Shown: in pieces, positions 38,617-48,829 of the stretch | Layout: every line of letters starts with the position of its first letter | Position numbering within the stretch: the first letter of the stretch is position 1 | NCBI RefSeq assembly: GCF_029854705.2 | Contig: NZ_CP139035.1 | Span: 2,728,001-2,792,000 of the forward strand | Direction: 5' to 3' | DNA length: 64,000 nt | Origin: Akkermansia sp. N21116 | GTDB taxonomy: Bacteria > Verrucomicrobiota > Verrucomicrobiia > Verrucomicrobiales > Akkermansiaceae | Translations under genes and position numbers: made by a program | Notes under the pieces: generated by a model | The model's database searches: none | Told to the model about the DNA's origin: nothing | What the model saw: the letters and a program-made list of their open reading frames with translations, nothing else

Positions 38617-40134
38617 ATGAACAAATTCCTCATCCTGACACTCACGGCCATCTCCCTGGGCAGCGTCTTCGCCGCCAATACGCAGCAGGGCCTTGAAGCC
38701 GACATGAAACTTTTTAAGGACTCCACCTGTACGGCTCTCAAAGATGGAGTCAACAGTACCCAGCAATTCCAATCGGATGCCCTGAAGGCCCTTGCCGACA
38801 AAATTCTCGCCAATCAATTCCAGCCTGCCTATCTGTCCGCGGAATACGAAGCCTACCCCACTCCCCAAGTCATCGGACAGACTCTGCGTCTGGGAGACGG
38901 TTTCAGCAAATACGAAAACATGACCGGCGTGTACCTCGACAAAGGAGAACACATTGTCATCGTCGGCAAAACCCAGGGACGTGAGATCAAACTCCTCCTG
39001 CCCAACCTGACGCGCAAGCCGGCCCCCGGCATCGAACCGACCAAGGACCCCAACGGATGGGGACTTCACAAAGTCGTCGTGCCCCTTCATGAAGGAGTCA
39101 ACATCGTGCAGGTGGAAACACCGACCAACGCATACATCAGCTACTTTGCCGACGACTACGACAAAGCCCCCAAAATCCCCGTTACTTTCGTCACAGGCAA
39201 AGTCAACGGATACTTCGACACCACCCGAGGAGATACCAACAAGGACTGGGACAAACTTCTGGACCATGCCGTCAGTCCCTTCATGGATGCCCGTGGCAAG
39301 CACATTCAGGTCGCCTACCCCGTCGAATTCCTGAAAAAATTCGCTTCCGGCAAAGGAGAAGAACTCATCAATGCCTATGACCGCCTCATCGGTATCCAGT
39401 ATGAGCTCATGGGCCTCGTCAAATACAACAAGGTTCCCAAGAACAGGGTGCTTGCACGCACTAACTACAATTACTACATGTTCCGGGACGGAGATGGCGT
39501 CGCCTACCTCGGCAACAACGGCACCATGCGCATGGTGACGGATCCCGCCGCCGTCGTCAAAGGAGATCCGTGCTGGGGATTCTCCCACGAAGTAGGCCAC
39601 GTCATGCAAATGCGTCCCATGACCTGGGGAGGCATGACGGAAGTCAGCAACAACATCTTCTCCCTCCAGGCCGCCGCCCTGATGGGTAACGGCAGCCGCC
39701 TCAAGGATCAGAACAGCTTCGCCAAGGCCCGGGAAGAAATCATCGGCAAGGGTATCTCCTACCTGCATTCCCCAGATGTCTTCAACAGACTCGTTCCCTT
39801 ATGGCAGCTGCATCTCTACTTCACGAAGAACGGCTACCCCGACTTCTACGGAGATGTCATGGAATACCTCCGCAACAACGCCGGACAGTATCAAGGCAAC
39901 GATACCATCAAGTACCAGTTCGAATTCATCAAAGCCTGCTGCGCCGCCACCAAGACCGACCTCACCGACTTCTTCGACAAGTGGGGATTCTTCTGGACCG
40001 GCAACATCACATTGAACGATTACGCCAAATACAATTTCAATATCACCAAAGAAATGGTTGACGAAACTAAAAAGTGGATCGCCGACCAAGGCTTCAAAAA
40101 ACCCGCCGCCGACATCACGCTGACGGACGAATAA
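38617..40134 (+). CDS. Secreted M60-family (mucinase-like) metallopeptidase
   Basis: 505-residue exported zinc peptidase. Signal peptide MNKFLILTLTAISLGSVFA (residues 1-19). The gluzincin motif is His324-Glu325-Val-Gly-His328 in GFSHEVGHVMQM, with a third ligand Glu342 in GGMTEVSNN; this is the HExxH-plus-distant-Glu pattern of M60/enhancin peptidases. An N-terminal beta-rich domain precedes it. M60 peptidases of gut bacteria cleave O-glycosylated mucin-type proteins. AAGGA lies 7 bases before the ATG at 38617. The frame extends 30 codons upstream, but that would bury the signal peptide. A strong terminator follows. Substrate is inferred from family only. Confidence 0.85.
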   Translation: MNKFLILTLTAISLGSVFAANTQQGLEADMKLFKDSTCTALKDGVNSTQQFQSDALKALADKILANQFQPAYLSAEYEAYPTPQVIGQTLRLGDGFSKYENMTGVYLDKGEHIVIVGKTQGREIKLLLPNLTRKPAPGIEPTKDPNGWGLHKVVVPLHEGVNIVQVETPTNAYISYFADDYDKAPKIPVTFVTGKVNGYFDTTRGDTNKDWDKLLDHAVSPFMDARGKHIQVAYPVEFLKKFASGKGEELINAYDRLIGIQYELMGLVKYNKVPKNRVLARTNYNYYMFRDGDGVAYLGNNGTMRMVTDPAAVVKGDPCWGFSHEVGHVMQMRPMTWGGMTEVSNNIFSLQAAALMGNGSRLKDQNSFAKAREEIIGKGISYLHSPDVFNRLVPLWQLHLYFTKNGYPDFYGDVMEYLRNNAGQYQGNDTIKYQFEFIKACCAATKTDLTDFFDKWGFFWTGNITLNDYAKYNFNITKEMVDETKKWIADQGFKKPAADITLTDE

Positions 40135-40169
40135 CCCAACTCATCCTCTCGTTTTCCTCCAAAAAACAC

Positions 40170-40222
40170 AACGGCTCATGGCCCTCCTCTGTTTTCAGAA
40201 GGCCATGAGCCGTTTCATTTTT
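40170..40222 (+). terminator. Rho-independent terminator after the M60 gene
   Basis: Perfect 14-bp arms AACGGCTCATGGCC (40170-40183) and GGCCATGAGCCGTT (40201-40214), then TCATTTTT. It ends 30 bases before the CRISPR array. Confidence 0.88.
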
Positions 40223-40252
40223 CCCCCTTTTATCACCGTAGCAATAACGCCA

Positions 40253-40686
40253 TACTTCCATGCTGCCTCCGTATAGGAAGCGACTGCAAGCACAGCAAAT
40301 ACCTCGACGCCATATAGCCGTTTCAATTCACGCCTCCGTATAGGAAGCGACGGTTTCCTTCGTCTTCTCCCAAGCATTCCAGGCGGTTTCAATTCACGCC
40401 TCCGTATAGGAAGCGACCAGCTCCGCGTACCCATCCGCCCCAATGCTCGACGTTTCAATTCACGCCTCCGTATAGGAAGCGACGCGCTCAAACCGAATGG
40501 ACGGTTAAGCGGTTCCAAGTTTCAATTCACGCCTCCGTATAGGAAGCGACCCTGGATCCGCATGGGATTTGCTCTTGCCCGCGCGTTTCAATTCACGCCT
40601 CCGTATAGGAAGCGACCTCCCGGCTTTTTTTGTGCGGGCGTTCGGATATCGCGCGTTTCAATTCACGCCTCCGTATAGGAAGCGAC
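40253..40686 (-). CRISPR. Type I-C-like CRISPR array, 6 intact repeats plus 1 degenerate, 6 spacers
   Basis: Six identical 32-bp repeats start at 40320, 40386, 40452, 40519, 40585 and 40655. A seventh copy (40253-40284) keeps only the 20 bases at its right end. Spacers are 35, 34, 34, 35, 34 and 38 bp from left to right. On the minus strand the repeat begins GTCGC and ends ATTGAAAC, with a 7-bp stem CGCTTCC/GGAGGCG around a TATAC loop. This matches type I-C repeats and sets transcription leftwards. The degenerate copy is then leader-distal, as usual. The leader should lie just right of 40686. No cas gene is in the window. Confidence 0.95.
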
Positions 40687-40966
40687 GGCGGATTTTGGAG
40701 GTATTGAATATAAATGCCCCGGGAGGGAATTTCCGCCAACCTCCCTCTGGGAATACCTGCCGTTTGGTATTCTTCGTGAAATAGGTTGTATAAATATTCA
40801 GAATCAAGGAGAAAGCAATCCGCCAATCCCTTGGCAAAATCGTGTCCACTTGGGGTCGGCGCCGGAGCATCCTTCCTAGGAATAATCCGAGAAAATACCC
40901 TACGTTCAAAATGCGAAATCATGGAGCAATTGAAAAGATCTTTCCTTTCAAAATCCCGAATGAACA
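40687..40966. other. Presumed CRISPR leader side and spacer region
   Basis: No credible gene. The first ~120 bases next to the last intact repeat include the A+T-rich stretch TATTGAATATAAATG and are in the right place for a minus-strand leader. No further repeat copy is seen. The rest holds nothing I can name before the terminator of the GGGtGRT gene. Confidence 0.4.
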
Positions 40967-41002
40967 GCAAACAAAAACCCCGGGCCACATAAAATGACCC
41001 GG
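40967..41002 (-). terminator. Rho-independent terminator after the GGGtGRT gene
   Basis: Minus strand CCGGGTCA pairs with TGGCCCGG (plus positions 40980-41002, one wobble), followed by GGTTTTTGTTTG. Confidence 0.75.
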
Positions 41003-41030
41003 AGTCTGCAAAACAGGATGAGCCTGCCCT

Positions 41031-42032
41031 TTACTTGGTCAGAGCTTCCTGAACAGCCACGGCGACAGCCACGGAGGCGCCAACCATGGGGTTGTTCCCC
41101 ATGCCGATCAAGCCCATCATTTCTACGTGGGCGGGAACGGAGGAAGAACCGGCAAACTGGGCATCGGAGTGCATGCGTCCCATGGTGTCGGTCATGCCGT
41201 AGGAGGCGGGACCGGCGGCCATATTGTCCGGGTGCAAGGTACGCCCCGTACCACCACCGGAGGCAACGGAAAAGTATTTCTTGCCCTTTTCAATGCATTC
41301 CTTCTTGTACGTACCGGCCACCGGATGTTGGAAGCGGGTCGGGTTGGTGGAGTTACCGGTAATGGAAACGTCCACACCTTCATTCCACATGACGGCAACG
41401 CCTTCACGGACGTCGTCGCAACCGTAGCAGCGGACAGCAGCCTTAGGTCCTTTGGAGAAGGCCTTTTCTCGGACGATGTTGAGCTTGCCGGTAGCATAGT
41501 CGAATTTGGTTTCCACGTACGTGAAGCCGTTAATTCGGGAGATGATGTAGGCAGCATCCTTGCCGAGGCCATTGAGGCAGACGCGAAGGGGTTCCTTACG
41601 GACTTTGTCGGCGTTGCGGGCGATGCCGATGGCGCCTTCAGCGGCGGCAAAAGATTCGTGACCGGCGAGGAAACAGAAGCATTTGGTTTCGTCACGCAGA
41701 AGCATGGCGGCCAGATTGCCGTGCCCGATACCCACCTTGCGGTCATCGGCTACGGAACCGGGGATACAGAAGGACTGGAGACCTTCACCGATGGCTTCGG
41801 CAGCATCAGCAGCCTTGGAGCAGTTCTTCTTGATGGCGATAGCTGCGCCGACAACGTAGGCCCAGCCGGCGTTTTCGAAAGCGATCGGCTGAATGCCCAT
41901 CACGATTTTGCGGACATCAATGCCCTTGTCGAGGCAGATTTGTTCCGCTTCTTCAATAGAGCCGATGCCGTATTTGGCAAGGGTTTCATTGATTTGCTTG
42001 ATGCGGCGGTCGTATGATTCAAAGAGTGCCAT
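41031..42032 (-). CDS. GGGtGRT protein
   Basis: Conserved protein of unknown function, 333 aa, named for its GGGTGRT motif (residues 259-265 in ASGGGTGRTLHPDN). Other conserved-looking blocks are IPGSVADDRKVGIGHGNLAAM, FCFLAGHESFAAAEGA and SITGNSTNPTRFQHP. It has no signal peptide or membrane segment. Several Cys residues are present (for example CFCFLAGHE, CYGCDD). AAAGGA lies 8 bases before the ATG. It is 41 bases downstream of an Fe-S scaffold-like gene; this pairing recurs in anaerobes and suggests a joint role in metallocluster handling, which is inference. Confidence 0.88.
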   Translation of the reverse strand: MALFESYDRRIKQINETLAKYGIGSIEEAEQICLDKGIDVRKIVMGIQPIAFENAGWAYVVGAAIAIKKNCSKAADAAEAIGEGLQSFCIPGSVADDRKVGIGHGNLAAMLLRDETKCFCFLAGHESFAAAEGAIGIARNADKVRKEPLRVCLNGLGKDAAYIISRINGFTYVETKFDYATGKLNIVREKAFSKGPKAAVRCYGCDDVREGVAVMWNEGVDVSITGNSTNPTRFQHPVAGTYKKECIEKGKKYFSVASGGGTGRTLHPDNMAAGPASYGMTDTMGRMHSDAQFAGSSSVPAHVEMMGLIGMGNNPMVGASVAVAVAVQEALTK

Positions 42033-42073
42033 GTTAGTTATCCTTTCTCAGATATGGTTTTCCGGGGGTGGGT

Positions 42074-42769
42074 TTATTCGTGGCGCGGATCAATGTGTTT
42101 CACGCCTTCTTCGTCAAAGCGACCATACTGACCGGTGCACTTCTGAACGGCTTCGTTAGCATCAACGCCCTTCTTGATCATTTCCATCATGGGGCCGATC
42201 TTGATGAACTGGTAGCCGACGATTTCACCTTCGGGATCAACGGCAAGCTTGGTGATGTAGCCTTCGGCCATTTCCAAATAACGAGCGCCTTTGGCACGGG
42301 TGCCATACAGCGTACCCACTTGGGAACGCAAACCTTTGCCGAGGTCTTCCAGACCTGCGCCGATGGGCAGGCCGCCTTCGGAGAAGGCACTCTGGGTACG
42401 GCCATAGGCGATTTGCAGGAAGAGTTCGCGCATGGCCGTATTGATGGCGTCGCAAACGAGGTCGGTGTTGAGAGCTTCAAGAATGGTTTTGCCGGGAAGG
42501 ATTTCAGAGGCCATGGCTGCGGAGTGAGTCATGCCGGAGCAGCCGCACGTTTCCACAAGGGCTTCCTCAATAATGCCGTTCTTGACGTTGAGCGTCAATT
42601 TGCACGTTCCCTGCTGAGGAGCGCACCAGCCCACACCATGGGTAAGACCAGAGATGTCCGTGATCTCCTTGGCCTGGGTCCACTGCCCTTCCTGGGGAAT
42701 AGGAGCCGGACCGTGATTGCATCCCTTTTTGACGCAACACATTTGTTCGATTTCGTGAGTAAACTGCAT
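42074..42769 (-). CDS. NifU-like iron-sulfur cluster assembly scaffold protein
   Basis: 231 aa from the ATG at 42769. Cysteines MCCVKKGC at the N-terminus, HGVGWCAPQQGTC and VETCGCSGMTHSAAMAS in the central U-type scaffold region are consistent with Fe-S binding. The frame is open a further 35 codons upstream, but that stretch has no family features. It is the first gene of a two-gene unit with the GGGtGRT protein. No NifS/IscS partner is in the window. Assignment to scaffold function rests on family resemblance. Confidence 0.75.
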   Translation of the reverse strand: MQFTHEIEQMCCVKKGCNHGPAPIPQEGQWTQAKEITDISGLTHGVGWCAPQQGTCKLTLNVKNGIIEEALVETCGCSGMTHSAAMASEILPGKTILEALNTDLVCDAINTAMRELFLQIAYGRTQSAFSEGGLPIGAGLEDLGKGLRSQVGTLYGTRAKGARYLEMAEGYITKLAVDPEGEIVGYQFIKIGPMMEMIKKGVDANEAVQKCTGQYGRFDEEGVKHIDPRHE

Positions 42770-43085
42770 GGTTATCTGTTTGCTGTAGGTGTTTGGGCAA
42801 TCCGGCATGTCCCCGATCGGGAACGAGCCAAGCCCTCTGGGAAATAGTGTAAACGATTTCAAGCCGATTGGCAAACAAGATTCTAAGGATTCCCGTCAAA
42901 TACGCAGTTCGGGACAAGGAATGCCTGGGGGAGCCCTCCGTTCCGGGTATTCTCCCGTACAACGTTCTCGGTAAGGAGGAAAATTCGCTTCACTTGACAC
43001 AAAGCTCTACGAAGGGTAGGAACAAGGGGCTTGCGTTTCCAATGCCCGTCGAACAGGACAACGCCAAACGACCTTTTCCTTCGAT
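42770..43085. other. Intergenic region between divergent genes (316 bases)
   Basis: It must hold promoters for the Fe-S scaffold gene (minus) and the SLC13 permease (plus). A perfect TTGACA occurs at 42994-42999, but the -10 position (TAGGAA, 43017-43022) is poor. No RNA gene or riboswitch is recognised. Confidence 0.35.
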
Positions 43086-44972
43086 ATGTTTGATTGTTTT
43101 CACACCTCGCTTCTCGCCACGCTTCCCATAGAGGAATGGATCCATAGTTCACCCGTCCAGCAATGGATAGTCGGCATCCTTCTGATCTTTATTTTCGTTT
43201 CCTTCGTCAAAGAGTGGCTGCCCGTTGAAATCACGGCATTAAGCGCAACGGGATTGTTAATGGTTTTCGGCATTCTGAACACAAAGCAGGTACTCTCCAG
43301 TTTTGGCAACAGCGGTCCTCTGACGGTTGTTTGCATGTTCATTCTCAGCGCTTCCCTGGAAAAAACAGGCTTGATCGCCGATCTGTCCAAAATCTTCAAC
43401 CGCGTATCTAAAGGAAGGGAAATATATGCCTTGGTCGTCATCACGCTCGGGGCTTTCGCCGTATCTCCGTTCGTCAACAACACTCCCGTCGTCGTCATCC
43501 TGATGCCCGTCGTCCTCTCCTTCTGCCGGGAACACGAAATTGCCCCGTCCAAACTGCTCATTCCCCTCTCCTTTGCCACAATTCTGGGGGGTACCTGCAC
43601 GGTCGTCGGCACCTCAACCAATGTCGTCGTCCTCGGACAGGTTCAAAAGCTGGGTTACGATGCCATTAAAATGTTCACACTGGCCCCGATGGGGTTGCTC
43701 TACGCCGCATTCGGACTCATCTATTTGTGGACGATCGGGCGCAAGTTGCTGCCCAACCGCGAGACACTTTCCACCCTTCTTCCCCAGGGATCCCAAAAGG
43801 ACTTTTTGCTGCAAATGCGCATCATCAAAGACTCTCCCTTCATCGGGGAGTCCCCTCTGGAATTGATCCGCCGGGAACTCAGCGGGATGAAAATCGTCGA
43901 AGTCCGGCGCAAAGGCGTTACTCTCCAAGAGGAACTCCCCAACATTCAGCTTCTTGAGGGAGACCGCGTCCTCGTCCTTTGCGGAACCCGTAAAATAGCC
44001 CAGGCTCGCGAGGCCAAGGGCGTCGATCTCGGCTGGGATGAAACGCGCGGTCTGGAAGCCCTGGAACAACGCGATGTGCTTATCGTCGAAGGCATGGTAG
44101 ACATCGATTCCGAATTCGCGGGACACACGCTCACCGAGCTCAAATTCCGCCAGCGCTTCAATGTCCTTGTCCTGGCCATCCACCGCCACGGCAAAAACAT
44201 CACCCAGAACATAGGTCAAAGCACTCGCCTCAACGAGGGAGATACCCTCCTTCTGGAAGGCCCAGAAGACGGCATGGATCGCATCCTCAAAAAGCGCCGT
44301 CTTATCCCCCTGAGCCGGAGATCGGCCGAGCTGCACAACAGGCACAAACGCGGCTGGGCCATTACCGCCATGGGAATCTTCATTCTCTTCGGCCTGCTGG
44401 GATCCTTCGACAAATACGGAGCATTCTTCTCCTTCTTCTCGCAGTTCGATCCGTTCTACCTGTCCTTCATCGCCGCCTTGCTCGTCGTTATTACGGGATG
44501 TATCAAGCCACGAGAAGCCTACCGATCCGTAGACTGGGGCATCATTTTCCTCATCCTCGGCATGCTCTGCATCGGCGATGCCATGAGCCAGACCGGTCTG
44601 GCGCGGACCATTGCGGAAACCGTTGTCAGTACGGTCGGCCCCTTCGGCCCCGTTTTCATGCTCTCCGCACTCTACCTTCTCTGTTCCATTCTGACGGAGA
44701 TGGTCTCCAACAACGCCGTAGCAGCCGTCATGGCTCCACTAGCCTATGAAATGGCCGTCAAATTCGGCGTTGACCCGATGCCGTTCATCATGGCAGTCAT
44801 GTTCGGAGCCAGCGCGAGCTTTTCCACCCCCATCGGTTACCAGACCAACACGTACGTTTATAATGCGGGCGGGTACAAATTTTCGGATTTCCTCCGCGTC
44901 GGCCTGCCGCTGAACATCGCTCTTTGGATTCTCTTCACATTGACGGCCCCCTTCTTTTTCCCGTTTCATTAA
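43086..44972 (+). CDS. SLC13-family permease with two RCK_C (TrkA-C) domains
   Basis: 628-residue inner-membrane transporter. The N-terminal permease half (about 25-215) contains VNNTPVVVILMPVV and GTCTVVGTSTNVVVLG. Two cytoplasmic TrkA-C-like domains follow (about 225-310 and 325-410; ELSGMKIVEVRRKG...EGDRVLVLCG and ELKFRQRFNVLVLAIHRHG...EGDTLLLEG). The second permease half has TEMVSNNAVAAVMAPLA and FSTPIGYQTNTYVYNAGGY. This layout is typical of SLC13/DASS-like carriers of anions such as sulfate or dicarboxylates; the substrate is not determined by sequence. Aldo/keto reductase follows 45 bases later. Confidence 0.88.
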   Translation: MFDCFHTSLLATLPIEEWIHSSPVQQWIVGILLIFIFVSFVKEWLPVEITALSATGLLMVFGILNTKQVLSSFGNSGPLTVVCMFILSASLEKTGLIADLSKIFNRVSKGREIYALVVITLGAFAVSPFVNNTPVVVILMPVVLSFCREHEIAPSKLLIPLSFATILGGTCTVVGTSTNVVVLGQVQKLGYDAIKMFTLAPMGLLYAAFGLIYLWTIGRKLLPNRETLSTLLPQGSQKDFLLQMRIIKDSPFIGESPLELIRRELSGMKIVEVRRKGVTLQEELPNIQLLEGDRVLVLCGTRKIAQAREAKGVDLGWDETRGLEALEQRDVLIVEGMVDIDSEFAGHTLTELKFRQRFNVLVLAIHRHGKNITQNIGQSTRLNEGDTLLLEGPEDGMDRILKKRRLIPLSRRSAELHNRHKRGWAITAMGIFILFGLLGSFDKYGAFFSFFSQFDPFYLSFIAALLVVITGCIKPREAYRSVDWGIIFLILGMLCIGDAMSQTGLARTIAETVVSTVGPFGPVFMLSALYLLCSILTEMVSNNAVAAVMAPLAYEMAVKFGVDPMPFIMAVMFGASASFSTPIGYQTNTYVYNAGGYKFSDFLRVGLPLNIALWILFTLTAPFFFPFH

Positions 44973-45017
44973 GTACGTGTCTTATTGTTGTCGTGACATC
45001 CCGGAGGGAGTCATGTA

Positions 45018-46028
45018 ATGATACAGGATATGGCTTATCAAGCGGACTCCTCCAGATACCGGCACTTCGATTACGTGCGCTGCGGGCGGCGCGGCTTGCT
45101 CCTGCCGCCCCTGTCCTTGGGATTGTGGCATAACTTCGGCACCGGCACCGACGCCGAGGTCAGCCGTCAGATGATTTTGACGGCCTTTGACGCCGGCATA
45201 ACCCACTTCGACCTCGCCAACAACTATGGCCCGCCCCCCGGCTCCGCCGAGGAATGTTTCGGACGCATCCTCTCCTCGGATCTCCTGCCCTACCGGGATG
45301 AAATCATCATTTCCACCAAAGCCAGCCACCTCATGTGGGATGGTCCATACGGAGAATGGGGCTCCCGCAAGCACATGCTCGCCAGCCTCGACCAATCCCT
45401 GAAACGCATGGGACTTGATTACGTGGATATCTTCTATGCCCACCGCTACGATCCGGATACCCCGGTGGAAGAAACCATGGGAGCCCTCATTTCCGCCATC
45501 CGAAGCGGCAAGGCTCTATACGCCGGGATTTCGAAATATCCGGACTATGCAGCGCGAACCGCTTGCCGCATTCTGGAAGAAGCGGGTGTGCCGTGCCTCC
45601 TCCACCAGTTCCGTTACAACATGTTCGACCGGGAAGCGGAAACAGCCCAATTCCCCGTTATCCGCCAGGAACAAATGGGGGGCATTGTCTTCTCGCCGCT
45701 GGCCCAGGGCCTGCTTACCAATAAATACCTCCAGGGCATCCCGTCCGACTCCCGCGCCGGAGGCTCCTCCGTTTTCCTCACAGAAGACCGCGTCCGCGAA
45801 AAACTGCCCCAGATCCGGCAACTTGCCAAAATCGCAGACAACCGCGGTCAGGATCTTGCCCAAATGGCTATCTCCTGGGTTCTCAGATGCCCCGAAGTGA
45901 CATCCTGCATCATCGGAGCCAGTCGGCCGGAACAGATTACGGACTGCCTCAAGGCACTGAATAACAATTCATGGTCGCAAGAAGAACTCGACAGTATCGA
46001 TTCCATTTCCAAATTACCCGAAAAATAA
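45018..46028 (+). CDS. Aldo/keto reductase, YghZ-like
   Basis: 336-residue NADPH-dependent reductase resembling L-glyceraldehyde-3-phosphate reductase (YghZ). The TIM-barrel markers GITHFDLANNYGPPPGSAEE (catalytic Asp and Tyr), ISTKASHLMWDGPYG, GLDYVDIFYAHRYDP (His) and ISWVLRCPEVTSCIIGASRPEQI (cofactor binding) are all present. GGAGG lies 10 bases before the ATG. A second ATG is four codons in. It is in a plus-strand run after the SLC13 permease and 51 bases before the GH20 gene. Confidence 0.88.
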   Translation: MIQDMAYQADSSRYRHFDYVRCGRRGLLLPPLSLGLWHNFGTGTDAEVSRQMILTAFDAGITHFDLANNYGPPPGSAEECFGRILSSDLLPYRDEIIISTKASHLMWDGPYGEWGSRKHMLASLDQSLKRMGLDYVDIFYAHRYDPDTPVEETMGALISAIRSGKALYAGISKYPDYAARTACRILEEAGVPCLLHQFRYNMFDREAETAQFPVIRQEQMGGIVFSPLAQGLLTNKYLQGIPSDSRAGGSSVFLTEDRVREKLPQIRQLAKIADNRGQDLAQMAISWVLRCPEVTSCIIGASRPEQITDCLKALNNNSWSQEELDSIDSISKLPEK

Positions 46029-46043
46029 TAGCATCCATCCTGA

Positions 46044-47729
<1,686 letters not shown>

Positions 47730-47760
47730 ACGACGAATTTAACCGTCTTTTCCTATCTTC

Positions 47761-47795
47761 AAGGCTACTTTGCGTGGGATTCGCGGAGTAGCCTT
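47761..47795 (+). terminator. Probable terminator after GH20
   Basis: AAGGCTAC (47761-47768) pairs with GTAGCCTT (47788-47795), with an inner GCG/CGC. The T-tract is weak (ATTGTCATCTTT). Confidence 0.5.
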
Positions 47796-47886
47796 ATTGT
47801 CATCTTTCGCACAACTGATATCTCCTTGTTATTAACTAGTGGGAAACATTTCTTGTACAGTCCTCCAGCCTCTTTCCTCCTTCCCC

Positions 47887-48777
47887 TCACGAGAGCAGGA
47901 CATTGTCAACCCCGCCGTCTTCCTCCCAAATCCCCTGTTCGACCATAAAAGTATCCCATTCGCTGAGGAGAAACTCAAAGTAACGGGCATTCACATTGAA
48001 ATGATAATAGGAATGGTCGGCAAGATCAAGGTAGGCGTAATGCCCGACATTTTTCTTTTTCGTCCACTCCCGGCAGAATTCCTCCGTCATCCGGGCAGAA
48101 ATCATCCTGTCCTGTCCACCGTGCGAAGCAAACAAGGGAGGCAACCCCTTCCGAAGGCGACGCGAGGGAGACAGAGCCTTGCGTTCTTCCTCGTTCATCC
48201 CGTGCAGAACGCGGTCTGCGATCCGGGCATCGGTATCCACAATTCCCCGGAAAAGAGCCACACAAGCAGGCCCCGGAGGCAAAGGAGGCGCTTTGCGGAA
48301 CCAACGGCGGCGTTTGGGAACATCAGGAAGAGCTACATGCAGAGCCATCAAGCCGCCAACATCGCTCCCCGCCACCGTAATGCGGGACGGATCCATTCCC
48401 AACTCGACGGCATTGCTTCTCACCCAGGCCCAGAGCTCGCGGGCTTCATATAAGATATCACGCGGAGCCACATCGTAATTCACCGGCATACGGTACTCCG
48501 GAAGGATGCAGGCAACACCCCGGCTCACCAGATGCAGAGCCCAAGGAACAAACTCAACAACATTGTATGACGACCACAAGCCGCCGTGAAAAAAAACGAC
48601 TCCCGGAACAGAATCCTCGCTCTTGTGTTCCGGGGGAAAAAACACCCGAGCCTTCAATACTTCTCCGTCCCCGAATTCACGCCAGACAAACTCGGGTTGC
48701 AAACGAAGCAATTTTTGATACCGGTGTTCAGCCAGCCGGTCGGAGGGAGACAGCAAATCCATAGGAAACGACATCAT
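47887..48777 (-). CDS. Alpha/beta hydrolase (HSL-like) with atypical nucleophile elbow
   Basis: 296 aa from the ATG at 48777 (starts at 48774 and 48762 also possible; the frame opens at a TTG). The oxyanion motif FFHGGLW and cap-less HSL-like core are clear. At the nucleophile elbow, where relatives have GDSAGG, this protein has GSDVGG (residues 137-142), so Asp139 sits where Ser is expected. A candidate acid (SHGGQDRMIS) and His (ADHSYYHF) are in the normal positions. The protein may use Asp as nucleophile, use the adjacent Ser, or be inactive as an esterase. Convergent with GH20 and divergent from the secreted unknown at 48830. Confidence 0.75.
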   Translation of the reverse strand: MMSFPMDLLSPSDRLAEHRYQKLLRLQPEFVWREFGDGEVLKARVFFPPEHKSEDSVPGVVFFHGGLWSSYNVVEFVPWALHLVSRGVACILPEYRMPVNYDVAPRDILYEARELWAWVRSNAVELGMDPSRITVAGSDVGGLMALHVALPDVPKRRRWFRKAPPLPPGPACVALFRGIVDTDARIADRVLHGMNEEERKALSPSRRLRKGLPPLFASHGGQDRMISARMTEEFCREWTKKKNVGHYAYLDLADHSYYHFNVNARYFEFLLSEWDTFMVEQGIWEEDGGVDNVLLS

Positions 48778-48829
48778 GATGCATTTGTGTTGCCTCCAGG
48801 GCAAGAGTCATGTCATATTGCCGAGCAGA

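Noticed and set aside
38539-39768. 409-codon minus-strand open frame
   Set aside because: Antisense to the M60 peptidase gene; no recognisable features.
40195-40518. Open frame with a repeated SLPIRRRELK peptide
   Set aside because: It is translated CRISPR repeat, not a protein gene.
40786-40992. 68-codon plus-strand open frame near the CRISPR leader
   Set aside because: No ribosome site, no family features, and it runs through the terminator of the GGGtGRT gene.
42994-43022. TTGACA -35 box before the SLC13 gene
   Set aside because: The matching -10 (TAGGAA) is poor, so I do not call a promoter.
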